Assembly (NCBI GenBank): GCA_023429565.1
Contig: JAEZDJ010000035.1
Coordinates: 1-21,342, forward strand
Reading direction: 5' to 3'
DNA from: Actinomycetes bacterium
GTDB lineage: Bacteria; Actinomycetota; Coriobacteriia; Coriobacteriales; Eggerthellaceae
DNA length: 21,342 nucleotides
Shown here piece after piece: positions 6,252-13,653 of this stretch (position 1 is the first letter of the stretch; each line of letters opens with the position of its first letter). The position numbers were made by a program, and so were the translations under genes. The notes under the pieces were generated by a model. It worked only from the letters and a program-made list of their open reading frames with translations, searched no databases and was not told the DNA's origin.

Positions 6252-6997
6252 GACCGGACCTCCTTGTCCTCCTCGGGCAATCTCATGTTCCATTCCTTTG
6301 ACCACCCTCTGGCGGCATAGGAGCTCTTGTCGAGCTTCGAGACGACCCCTCCGCAGGCGGCACGCAGCATATCGAGCGTGTCATCTTGCACCTTCCACTG
6401 CTCGGCCTTCTCCTCGAGCAGCCAGCCGACACGGGCTGCCATCGAGGCGCTCGCGGCCATGGCCAGATCCGAGACGCGCACGCTGTCGAGGTAGGGCATT
6501 GCGGAGAGGGAGCGGACGACCTCCTCGATGCCGCCCGACCACTCCGGATGTTTCAGGCAGTCGACGAAGGTCTGCTCGCGGCTCGTGGCGAGCACGCTTC
6601 CGAACGACCTGCCCCTGATCCTCTGGGTCGTCAGCCCGTTCTCCGCGGTGTGGGGAACGTACCTGACATCATGGAAGGTGAATGGGGTCCTAGCGGCATC
6701 CGTCCTGAAACGGCACTCGAACCCGACGTTATGGGCCACGCCATGCGCCTCTAGGGCGGAATGGTACGAGAGCACGGCATTCGAGTCGAGGGCGGTCACG
6801 ACCTCATAGGGGTCAACGCCGGCATCTTTGAACTTTCCAGCGTTCGAGGCGTACAGCCCCCTGCGGACCCTCTCGACCGTGTTCGAAGCAAGCGCCAGTT
6901 TGAGCTGCTGCTTCGCCGCCATCTCGGAATCGGCGTTCTTGAGAAGATCCCTCGTCGGGAACACATGATGTTTTGATATGTACTCGCTGAACTTCAT
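6239..6997 (-). CDS. abiEi: AbiEi-type antitoxin / transcriptional autorepressor
   Basis: A 252-residue protein upstream of and overlapping the AbiEii gene, the usual antitoxin-toxin order. The N-terminal 50 residues form the winged-helix domain of AbiEi proteins (hydrophobic helices, then VERVRRGLYA as the wing region). It continues with the AbiEi C-terminal domain, including the YHSALEAHGVAHN stretch typical of the family. Family members antagonise the toxin without a stable protein complex (type IV) and repress their own promoter through the winged helix. The ATG is weakly preceded by a ribosome site (GTAAGC), but a perfect TATAAT lies only 9 bases upstream, so the mRNA may be nearly leaderless. 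The pair is less GC-rich than its neighbours, which suggests horizontal acquisition. Confidence 0.85.
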   Translation of the reverse strand: MKFSEYISKHHVFPTRDLLKNADSEMAAKQQLKLALASNTVERVRRGLYASNAGKFKDAGVDPYEVVTALDSNAVLSYHSALEAHGVAHNVGFECRFRTDAARTPFTFHDVRYVPHTAENGLTTQRIRGRSFGSVLATSREQTFVDCLKHPEWSGGIEEVVRSLSAMPYLDSVRVSDLAMAASASMAARVGWLLEEKAEQWKVQDDTLDMLRAACGGVVSKLDKSSYAARGWSKEWNMRLPEEDKEVRSWLS

Positions 6998-7005
6998 GCT
7001 TACGT

Positions 7006-7050
7006 ATTATACCGTTAAGGGTAATAAAATACTACCTTTTCATCGGTAGT
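7006..7050 (-). promoter_or_regulatory. AbiE promoter and candidate AbiEi operator
   Basis: On the minus strand a perfect -10 TATAAT lies at 7011-7006, and no good -35 is seen. Upstream of it, ACTACC (7031-7036) and GGTAGT (7045-7050) form a perfect 6-bp inverted repeat with an 8-base centre. A second, weaker palindromic stretch surrounds ACCGTTAAGGGT at about 7008-7025. AbiEi antitoxins are known to bind inverted repeats in their own promoters, so these are the likely operator sites. Confidence 0.55.
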
Positions 7051-7114
7051 GTGTAAGTATTTTCTTATGTGTTGTTTCCGTCGTCGGAGCACCAGAGCTT
7101 GGGCTTATTTCCAC

Positions 7115-8911
7115 TCAATGTCCTTCGGTGATGTTATAGCGCTGTTTGAACTCGTCCATGGCGAGGGGCTTTGAGTAGAGATAGCCTTGCGCGATGGGGC
7201 ATCCCACTCCCCGGAGCATCTCTGCCTGCTCCTCGGTCTCCACGCCTTCGCACACTGTCTGGATGCCCAGGGCGTTCGCCATGCTGACGACTCCCTCCAG
7301 AACATGCAGCATGCGATCGGTGCTCTCGGTCTTGGACAGAAAGCCTCGATCGATCTTCAGGACGTCGATGGGAAGCTTTCTCAGCAGGCTGAGGGATGAA
7401 TAACCTGTCCCGAAATCGTCCATGGCCAGGCGGAATCCCTTGCCCTTCAGCGATTTCAGAATGCTGATGACGGAATCCTCGTCAACGGTGAACACGCTTT
7501 CGGTAATTTCCAGCTCCACATGCTCGTGCGCGATGTGGCACATGTCCACCGTGTCGATGAGCCTCCGCTCGAAGTCGTTGTGCAGGATGGTCACCCGCGA
7601 GAAGTTGACTGATATGACCAAGGGAGTCTGGTCGTTTTCGGTTGTGAGCGGATAGACGTGGCAGATGCGGTCGAGCATGAAGAAGTCCAGGTCGACAATG
7701 AAGCCGTTCTTTTCGAACTGGGGAATGAACTGATCGGGGGGCAGGAAGCCCAACCGGGGCGAATCCCATCTGACCAGTGCCTCTGCCCCGACGATTTCCT
7801 GGGTGGTGAGGTCGACCTTCGGTTGGAGGTAGGGGAGGAACTCACATCTGCGCAGGGCTCCCACCATGAGATGCTCGATGCGGTCCTGCAAGGCGAGCGT
7901 CTGCCTGAAGCACTCGTCAAAGAAGGCGATGCCCTCAACCTTCTTGCCCTCCTTGAGCGCGACGGTCGCGTTGCCCACCAGCAGGCCTATGTCCTGATTG
8001 GGGTCGGTCACTTCGCAGACTCCGTAGCTGCAGGACAGCAGTTCGGAAAAGTGCAGGGCGGGATTGTCCTTGAGCGTCCGGTCCACCTCGCGTGAAAGGG
8101 TTTGGACGCGTTCGGGATCGTTGAACAGGAGCAGGACGAAATGATCCGCATTTGCGCGTGCGGAAAGCTCGCCTTCCTGGCAGGCCTTTGCGAAGATGCG
8201 GGCCAGGGTGGAGATGAGCTGGTCGCCTGTCGAGCGGCCATATGCATCGTTGATGAAGCGGAAGTTGGTGATGTTGGTGTAGACCACGAGGAACGATCCG
8301 GGCGCGGCGGCCTTGATGGGTCCCTGTGCCCGCTTCTCGAACTGCATGATGTTGTCTTGGCCGGTCAACGAATCCGTGTAGAGGGCCTTCTTGGTCCTAC
8401 GGACCTGATCTCGGTCCAGAAGAAACATGAGGCCGAATGCGGCCATTGCAAGCGCCAGGCAGAGGCCGAGCGTCAGGGCGAAGTCGCGTTCGGCTCGCCG
8501 TTGCGCCGAAAGCGCCATGGCGTCTGCGAGGTCGACCTGGGTCTCGCTCATGGCGAGGAGGCGTTCCGTCGATCCTTCACCGGCATCGAACTTGACCATC
8601 TCGTCCTTCATGAGGTCCCACTGAGCGTGCACCGCGTCGAGATCCGCGATGAAGGCGTTCGTCGCGTTGTCCTTTATGGGGCGCGAGGCCTCCAGGCTTT
8701 CGAGGGTGGCAATGAGCGTGTCGACGCGCTGGATGGCCTCATCCTCCGACTGACCTGAAAATTCCAGCTTGGCGGCGCGCTGCACCTGCCCTCGGATAGC
8801 CCCCGTGTCGTTGAGGATGCTGACGTAGTTTTGCATTTGAAAGAGCAGCCCCACGAGAAGCGCGACGCCGAAAACCCAAGCCGTGATGATGAAGGCGTTC
8901 CGTCTTTTCAT
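7115..8911 (-). CDS. Membrane GGDEF-EAL protein, predicted c-di-GMP phosphodiesterase
   Basis: 598 residues. TM1 is at about 7-24 and TM2 at about 146-166, flanking a 120-residue mostly helical extracytoplasmic sensor (25-143) that resembles four-helix-bundle chemoreceptor domains. Then come a GGDEF domain (about 178-335) and an EAL domain (about 345-590). The GGDEF signature is degenerate: NADHF at 254-258 after R252, so cyclase activity is not expected, though it could still bind nucleotide. The EAL domain looks active: EAL 377-379 (AEALVRW), N436 (SVNFS), E468 (ELEITES), DD 498-499 (MDDFGTGYSS), K519 (LKIDRG), E555 (CEGVE) and Q575 (AQGY). Predicted role is hydrolysis of cyclic di-GMP in response to an external signal. 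The ATG has GAGGA 4-5 bases upstream. It is transcribed away from the adjacent cluster of surface-protein genes. Confidence 0.92.
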   Translation of the reverse strand: MKRRNAFIITAWVFGVALLVGLLFQMQNYVSILNDTGAIRGQVQRAAKLEFSGQSEDEAIQRVDTLIATLESLEASRPIKDNATNAFIADLDAVHAQWDLMKDEMVKFDAGEGSTERLLAMSETQVDLADAMALSAQRRAERDFALTLGLCLALAMAAFGLMFLLDRDQVRRTKKALYTDSLTGQDNIMQFEKRAQGPIKAAAPGSFLVVYTNITNFRFINDAYGRSTGDQLISTLARIFAKACQEGELSARANADHFVLLLFNDPERVQTLSREVDRTLKDNPALHFSELLSCSYGVCEVTDPNQDIGLLVGNATVALKEGKKVEGIAFFDECFRQTLALQDRIEHLMVGALRRCEFLPYLQPKVDLTTQEIVGAEALVRWDSPRLGFLPPDQFIPQFEKNGFIVDLDFFMLDRICHVYPLTTENDQTPLVISVNFSRVTILHNDFERRLIDTVDMCHIAHEHVELEITESVFTVDEDSVISILKSLKGKGFRLAMDDFGTGYSSLSLLRKLPIDVLKIDRGFLSKTESTDRMLHVLEGVVSMANALGIQTVCEGVETEEQAEMLRGVGCPIAQGYLYSKPLAMDEFKQRYNITEGH

Positions 8912-8992
8912 GACATCCTCGCTGGTGTGGAAAAACCGGCATGTTCGTCGTCGATGGCAGGGCGGGCGACCGGGATGTCGGAGAAAGACGAA

Positions 8993-9011
8993 AACCCTCT
9001 GGACGAGGGTT
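8993..9011 (-). terminator. Attenuator-like hairpin in the GGDEF-EAL leader
   Basis: On the minus strand AACCCTC, GTCCA, GAGGGTT forms a perfect 7-bp stem. It is followed by TTCGTCTTTC, a T-rich but interrupted tail. It lies inside the roughly 195-base leader between the predicted promoter and the start codon at 8911, so it could act as a conditional terminator. I could not recognise a c-di-GMP aptamer in the upstream part of the leader. Confidence 0.4.
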
Positions 9012-9113
9012 GGTCAAAGGGATCGGCGGCGTGATGGCGCGCGAGCCGACTCTGATGAGATCCGAGATGCATGGTCCCTGCGCTGTCATGAGAAGGTCCG
9101 ATAGGTGACCACT

Positions 9114-9119
9114 ATTATA
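9114..9119 (-). promoter_or_regulatory. -10 element of the GGDEF-EAL gene
   Basis: A perfect TATAAT on the minus strand, with no recognisable -35 hexamer at the expected distance. It would start a transcript near 9107 and leave a leader of about 195 bases. Confidence 0.4.
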
Positions 9120-9632
9120 AAGCATGCAAAGGATACATTGCCGTCGATCGGAACGATTAGAATTTACCGCAATTGGGTCGTCAACTTGGGCTGAGGGTGG
9201 GTCGAACCGTGGTTCTTTAGAACTCCTCAACGTCAAAAGAAGTGACGAGGGCTGGTTCGGGCAGATGATTCATGCAAGCATGGATATGAAGCTATACGTT
9301 CGTTACATTCTTATAAATATTTTTCTGACTATTTTTAAAATGCCTGTTCAAAAGCTTGTTATTACACCTTAGGTACAACTAGTCAAGCGTTTTTCAACCT
9401 GTTATTATCTGGCTTGAAGGATAATACTTTACGAAGACGAATAACGCGAGAGGCTCCCAACTGTTTTCGCGAAGCCTTGTCCTTCCATCCTTTCAGGTCT
9501 GTAAGCCTGCCTGTCGGGAGCATGCGGTTCGGGGATCCCGGTCGCTCCGGACGAATCGCGTGCGATGCTCGTGCGCGTGCGAGCGCAAAGGCGAAGTTGC
9601 CCTCAAGGAAGGGCATGGTGAAAGGAGGCTCT
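9120..9632 (+). other. AT-rich intergenic region and structured leader of the next gene
   Basis: From 9290 to 9430 the sequence is strikingly AT-rich and probably holds the promoter of the secreted-protein gene. GATAAT at 9420-9425 is the best -10, without a good -35. TGTTATTA occurs twice (9357-9364 and 9400-9407). From 9440 to 9620 the sequence turns GC-rich with several possible stems, including CGCGA/TCGCG at about 9446-9470. A 6-bp TGCCCT/AGGGCA hairpin (9598-9615) sits immediately before the ribosome site. An open frame from 9414 runs through this region but is non-coding in character. Confidence 0.45.
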
Positions 9633-10544
9633 ATGTCTACTTTTCTCACAAGACGCAAGTTCCTGTCATTGTTTGTAGCCGTTTTTGCGGCATGCGGATT
9701 GACGCTGGCACTTACGTCGACGGCACTCGCAAGCGATGTGTCGTGGAATGACGAAGTCACGGTATCGGCGCAGGCGGTGGATCCGACTTTCGGCGAGGAT
9801 TCACAAAACATTGCCGTGACTATGCAGTTTGATACTGCGGACCTATCGGGTATCACGGCGGGTGAGGCTGAGGCATATCTGCAGGACAATGCGACCATTG
9901 CTGGCCGTCACCTCAACATCAGCACGTATAACCGCGATGTCTATGATGTGGCGGTGAATGCTGTTGCGAAGCAGATCACGTTCAAGATCGCACCTTGCAA
10001 GGATGAGTATGATGACCCGGCGTTCACGGCCAACTACAGCGCCGAGCTCAAGATCGTCGCCGAAGACCTGACGGACATCGGCGATGCCATGGGTGCCGAT
10101 GTGGAGACCATCATTGGAACGCAGCTCGCCATCGCGAAGAACGGATCTTCTTCCTCGAGCGCGGCTGTCTTTGATGTGACGGCGCGGGCTCAGGCGCGCA
10201 GCATGAACCACATCCTCATCACCGATGTGGTGGGTGGCGTCGAGACGGCCATCTTCAGCGGCACGGGCACGTTTGCCAACGGCGGCATCACCATTCATTC
10301 GCATACTTTTACGGATCAGGAAACCCCCGATTATGCGGCATCTATTGTGTCGGTTGCCACTGGGATAGGATCTTCCTATACGTTTTCGGACACTAGCTAT
10401 CCCAGTCCTGACCCCACGAATGGTCAATTCACTATCACGCATGGTGCGAATGACTGCTCGAACATCAAGGTGTATGTCTACGACGGCGCATATCTGAACG
10501 CCCACCAGCTGGCTGTCGGAGAAATCTGGGAACCTGAGTGGTAG
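9633..10544 (+). CDS. Secreted protein of unknown function with Tat-like signal peptide
   Basis: 303 residues. The N-terminus MSTFLTRRKFLSLF contains a TRRKFL motif close to the twin-arginine consensus (S/T-R-R-x-F-L-K). A hydrophobic stretch of about 18 residues and a likely cleavage after TALA follow. If this is a true Tat signal, the protein is exported folded; a Sec signal with two chance arginines is possible. The mature part is about 270 residues, acidic, Ser/Thr-rich and beta-strand-like, with only three Cys overall and no C-terminal anchor or sorting motif, so it should be released. I recognise no family. The start is set by AAAGGAGG 5 bases before the ATG, although the frame is open back to 9414. 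It is followed by a strong hairpin and then by the LRR surface protein on the same strand. Confidence 0.82.
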   Translation: MSTFLTRRKFLSLFVAVFAACGLTLALTSTALASDVSWNDEVTVSAQAVDPTFGEDSQNIAVTMQFDTADLSGITAGEAEAYLQDNATIAGRHLNISTYNRDVYDVAVNAVAKQITFKIAPCKDEYDDPAFTANYSAELKIVAEDLTDIGDAMGADVETIIGTQLAIAKNGSSSSSAAVFDVTARAQARSMNHILITDVVGGVETAIFSGTGTFANGGITIHSHTFTDQETPDYAASIVSVATGIGSSYTFSDTSYPSPDPTNGQFTITHGANDCSNIKVYVYDGAYLNAHQLAVGEIWEPEW

Positions 10545-10596
10545 GGGTGCAAAGCCTTGAAGCATAGGGAGTTCTGGGTAGACAGATTGTAAACGG

Positions 10597-10625
10597 GGTG
10601 CCCATCCCGCTTCGGGATGGGCACC
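10597..10625 (+). terminator. Strong hairpin after the secreted-protein gene
   Basis: A perfect 12-bp stem GGTGCCCATCCC/GGGATGGGCACC with a 5-base loop (GCTTC), extendable by two G-U pairs, followed by TTCATT. It lies about 50 bases after the stop codon at 10542-10544 and just before the next ribosome site. The T-tract is short, so it may be a partial terminator that tunes read-through. Confidence 0.65.
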
Positions 10626-10649
10626 TTCATTCGAAAGGAGGGGCCACCT

Positions 10650-13451
10650 GTGGATCGTATCTCGTTGAAGGCTGGATCGCTCGCCGTGCTGCTCTCGGCA
10701 TCACTGGCGTTCTCGGGCATTCCCTGCGCTTTTGCTGAAGACACGCAAACTGGAAGCGCCGATGAAAAAGCTGTGGTTGCACAAGGGAGTGGGGAGACGG
10801 ATCGTATTGAATCAGATTCGACTGTTGCCTTGGAATCCGATTCTGCTGCCGCGGTCGAAAATGAAGGCGGAGGGCAGGACTTCCGCCTTGCTGGCGAAAG
10901 TGGAGTATCGGAATCCGGCCAGATGGGTCTTGACGATTCAGAGGGGGTTTCAGCTGCATCCTCCGAAACCGCAGACAATTCCGGCATCTTGGCGGAAGGC
11001 AGTGGCGAGAACGGCGTGGGAGCGAGCAATCCTGCCGACATTTCATGGACTCTGACTGTCGACGGCGTGCTGACCTTTACAGGCACCGGTGCGGTCAAGG
11101 AGTTTGGAACGACTCCGGCCAAATACCCCTGGTACCAATCTATTATGGACAATTTCAGAAATACAGGCATTCAGATTGTCTTGGGTGAGGGCATCACCGG
11201 CGTGCCTAAAGGGTTCATCAGTTATGGGCCGGATAAACTAGCGACGATTAACAAGCTTGTGGTGCCGAGCACCCTTACGTCGTTAGGATCGAGCTCGTTT
11301 ACTCAATCGAAGATAGTTGAGATAGAAGGAACCTCTCCGGTTTGCGATGGGAATTTCCTCTACACTGATGCATCAAAAACCACCCTATACAAAGCAGAGA
11401 CGTCTTTGAAAGACGTAGTCATTCCCGAAGGGGTGACGCAGGTGGGCGCCCCAGCTTTCTTCTGGGCTGATCTCGATTCCTTTTATATTCCTGCGTCGCT
11501 CACGGATTTATCAAATTCCCTAAGCGGCTCAGACACCACAAAAGGCGGTGTCGCTCGCAGCGCCGAGATTGCGCCAGGAAACACATCGTTCACCATAGAC
11601 AATGACGTTGCCTCCGCCAATTTCCGCTCAGTATTAAAGGCAGACGGCGGTGTTGCCGTGAAGGTTGCATTTGCAACCTACACCGATGCCCGAGGTGTTG
11701 TCTATACAGCTGACAAGGTGCAGCTTGTCAGCGCTCCGGCGGACCTTGCCGGGTCCTATGTGGTCGAACAGGGCTGTCTTGGAACCGCGTCGAATGCCTT
11801 CAGAGATTGCACACAGCTGACCTCAGTCGTTCTGCCAGGAGGGCTGCAGAAAATCGGAGGCGGCTCATTTTACGGTTGCGTATCGCTTACCTCGGTCTTT
11901 ATCCCCCAAGGGGTAACCGACATTGGGAGTTCGGCATTTCGAGGGTGCTCATCCCTTGCCTCGATCGAGCTGCCTGATTCCGTTACGAGTCTTGGTCAAA
12001 GCGTGTTCCTTGGCACCGCAATTCTCAGTTTTGCCGTGCCGTCCGACCTGTGGATTGATAAAGAACTCGCCTCTTTCTCCAAAGACTCGGCGACTACCTG
12101 GGGCACAGGTGCGTTGTTCACGACGACGGCAGCGGTCGAATTGGGTCGCTCAGACATTGCTGGGGAGAAGATATGGGGCTCCATCACGCAGCTCGACTTG
12201 TCAAAATATGGTCGTGACTATTTGGCTCCTTATATGTTCATGGGGCTCAATCAACTGACCGAGGTCACCATCCCGGCAAATGTCCGCATCCTCGAGACAG
12301 GCGCGTTCTTCGGGTGCACCTCTTTGAAGGACGTGTATTGCTACAACCCTTCCGTTTCGGTTGCCGGTGCCGGCACGACGGGCGATCCGGGACTTGGCTG
12401 GACATCCGACACCTACCCGACGTTCTCGCATTGGACGACGGAGAACAATGGTCTGACTTGGAAGATGAAGTCAATGGAGGGCCTGAACCTCTATGGCCTT
12501 GCCTACGCTTCGAATGCGCTCATCGAATACGCTCAGACCAACAATTGCAACTTCATCCCCTTCGTCATATTCGACAACGCTGATTCTGAAAGCCTGTTTG
12601 GGTATAAAGTGACGGGTTACAACAACGTGTCCATTGCCGACATGGCGTGGACCGGTGCCGCGCTTGCCCCGGAAGTACGCGTGTCGTTCACCGACAGAGA
12701 CGGCGTGGCAGACCGTGTGCTGGATTCCTCTTCGTGCAGCATTGCGTACAAGGATGCTTCCGGCAACATCGTGTCGTCCATCGTGGCGCCGGGTGCCTAC
12801 ACGGCGCAGATCATCGGCGATGGCAAGAGCGTGTTCGGCACGCAAAACGTGTCGTTTGAGGTGACGGCTCCGGCTGCGCAGGACGTCGCTGTGTCCGGCA
12901 ACGTTCCCAATGCCTTAGTGTCTGGATCACTCTGGGGTGACAACGTGGCGGATGCCGACGAGGTGGTGGCCACTATCAATCGTGTCACCTCGGGCGCAGA
13001 CTTTGATGCGCTTGTATCTGCTGTGGGCAATGCTCAGCTCGCCGGCGTGTTCGAGGTCAGTTTGACTGCCGACGGAATAACCGTGCATGACAACTTCGGC
13101 ACGCTGACCGTCACCATTCCCGTCGACCCGTCCTACAACGGCCGGACGGCCGTCATCTACCATCGCCATCAGGACGGCAGCATCACCTCTCAGCGGGTTG
13201 TCGTACAGAACGGACAGGCGTCATTTACGGTGAGTGACCTGTCGACGTTTGCCATTGGCATTGAGAATGCTGCGACGACGCAGGCGAGCCAACAGACGCT
13301 TGCGACGAACACAAGTCAGGAGCAGCAAGGCGGCGCTCTGGCGCAGACGCGCGATGCGGTCTCTGTGCTTCCAGGCGCCATCGTCGTGGCATCGTCGCTG
13401 GGTGCGTTGGCGCTCGCTGCCTTTATGCTGCGTCGTCGTCAGATGCGCTGA
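10650..13451 (+). CDS. BspA-type leucine-rich-repeat surface protein
   Basis: 933 residues. A Sec signal peptide (about 1-29, ending CAFA) is followed by a Ser/Glu/Asp/Gly-rich stretch (30-125). Then comes the BspA-type entry motif ISWTLTVDGVLTFTGTG (about 131-147), followed by LRR_5-type repeats. The clearest are at 380-449 (SNAFRDCTQLTSVVLP, SSAFRGCSSLASIELP), with outlying ones near 181-219, 262-287 and 524-566. The C-terminal third has beta-rich domains ending in a VSDLSTFAIG motif. The tail has LAQTRD (897-902), a hydrophobic segment and RRRQMR: the layout of a sortase signal with the LPxTG core altered. The start is GTG at 10650, 8 bases after AAGGAGG. The in-frame ATG at 10617 lies inside the upstream terminator stem and is unlikely. 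BspA-like LRR proteins typically act in adhesion to host or other bacteria. Confidence 0.9.
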   Translation: MDRISLKAGSLAVLLSASLAFSGIPCAFAEDTQTGSADEKAVVAQGSGETDRIESDSTVALESDSAAAVENEGGGQDFRLAGESGVSESGQMGLDDSEGVSAASSETADNSGILAEGSGENGVGASNPADISWTLTVDGVLTFTGTGAVKEFGTTPAKYPWYQSIMDNFRNTGIQIVLGEGITGVPKGFISYGPDKLATINKLVVPSTLTSLGSSSFTQSKIVEIEGTSPVCDGNFLYTDASKTTLYKAETSLKDVVIPEGVTQVGAPAFFWADLDSFYIPASLTDLSNSLSGSDTTKGGVARSAEIAPGNTSFTIDNDVASANFRSVLKADGGVAVKVAFATYTDARGVVYTADKVQLVSAPADLAGSYVVEQGCLGTASNAFRDCTQLTSVVLPGGLQKIGGGSFYGCVSLTSVFIPQGVTDIGSSAFRGCSSLASIELPDSVTSLGQSVFLGTAILSFAVPSDLWIDKELASFSKDSATTWGTGALFTTTAAVELGRSDIAGEKIWGSITQLDLSKYGRDYLAPYMFMGLNQLTEVTIPANVRILETGAFFGCTSLKDVYCYNPSVSVAGAGTTGDPGLGWTSDTYPTFSHWTTENNGLTWKMKSMEGLNLYGLAYASNALIEYAQTNNCNFIPFVIFDNADSESLFGYKVTGYNNVSIADMAWTGAALAPEVRVSFTDRDGVADRVLDSSSCSIAYKDASGNIVSSIVAPGAYTAQIIGDGKSVFGTQNVSFEVTAPAAQDVAVSGNVPNALVSGSLWGDNVADADEVVATINRVTSGADFDALVSAVGNAQLAGVFEVSLTADGITVHDNFGTLTVTIPVDPSYNGRTAVIYHRHQDGSITSQRVVVQNGQASFTVSDLSTFAIGIENAATTQASQQTLATNTSQEQQGGALAQTRDAVSVLPGAIVVASSLGALALAAFMLRRRQMR

Positions 13452-13514
13452 GATAATAGCGAAGCGCGATGATCCGTGTTGCCAGGTTCGGTGGTGGCGC
13501 GGAGCCGTTTGAAG

Positions 13515-13550
13515 GGGTGAGGCGGTCGGGTTGCTGCGACCGCTTCACCC
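13515..13550 (+). terminator. Terminator-like hairpin after the LRR gene
   Basis: GGGTGAGGCGGTCG (13515-13528) pairs with CGACCGCTTCACCC (13537-13550) over 14 positions with one G-U wobble and an 8-base loop. It lies 64 bases after the LRR stop codon. No T-run follows, so termination might be factor-dependent or incomplete. The remaining sequence to 13653 contains no clear promoter hexamers. Confidence 0.5.
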
Positions 13551-13653
13551 GATCCGTGTCGTGAGAAGCGAAGGGCAGTCCTGCATTTTCAGATTGTCTT
13601 CGAACTGGTTTTGCTGCTGACTGCATAAGTGCTGTCCGGGAATAAAGGGGGCC

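Noticed and set aside
6252..6305. Upstream ATG (6305) as the AbiEii start
   Set aside because: It would overlap the antitoxin gene by 67 bases and has no ribosome site, while GTG at 6251 has GGAGGT 6 bases before it.
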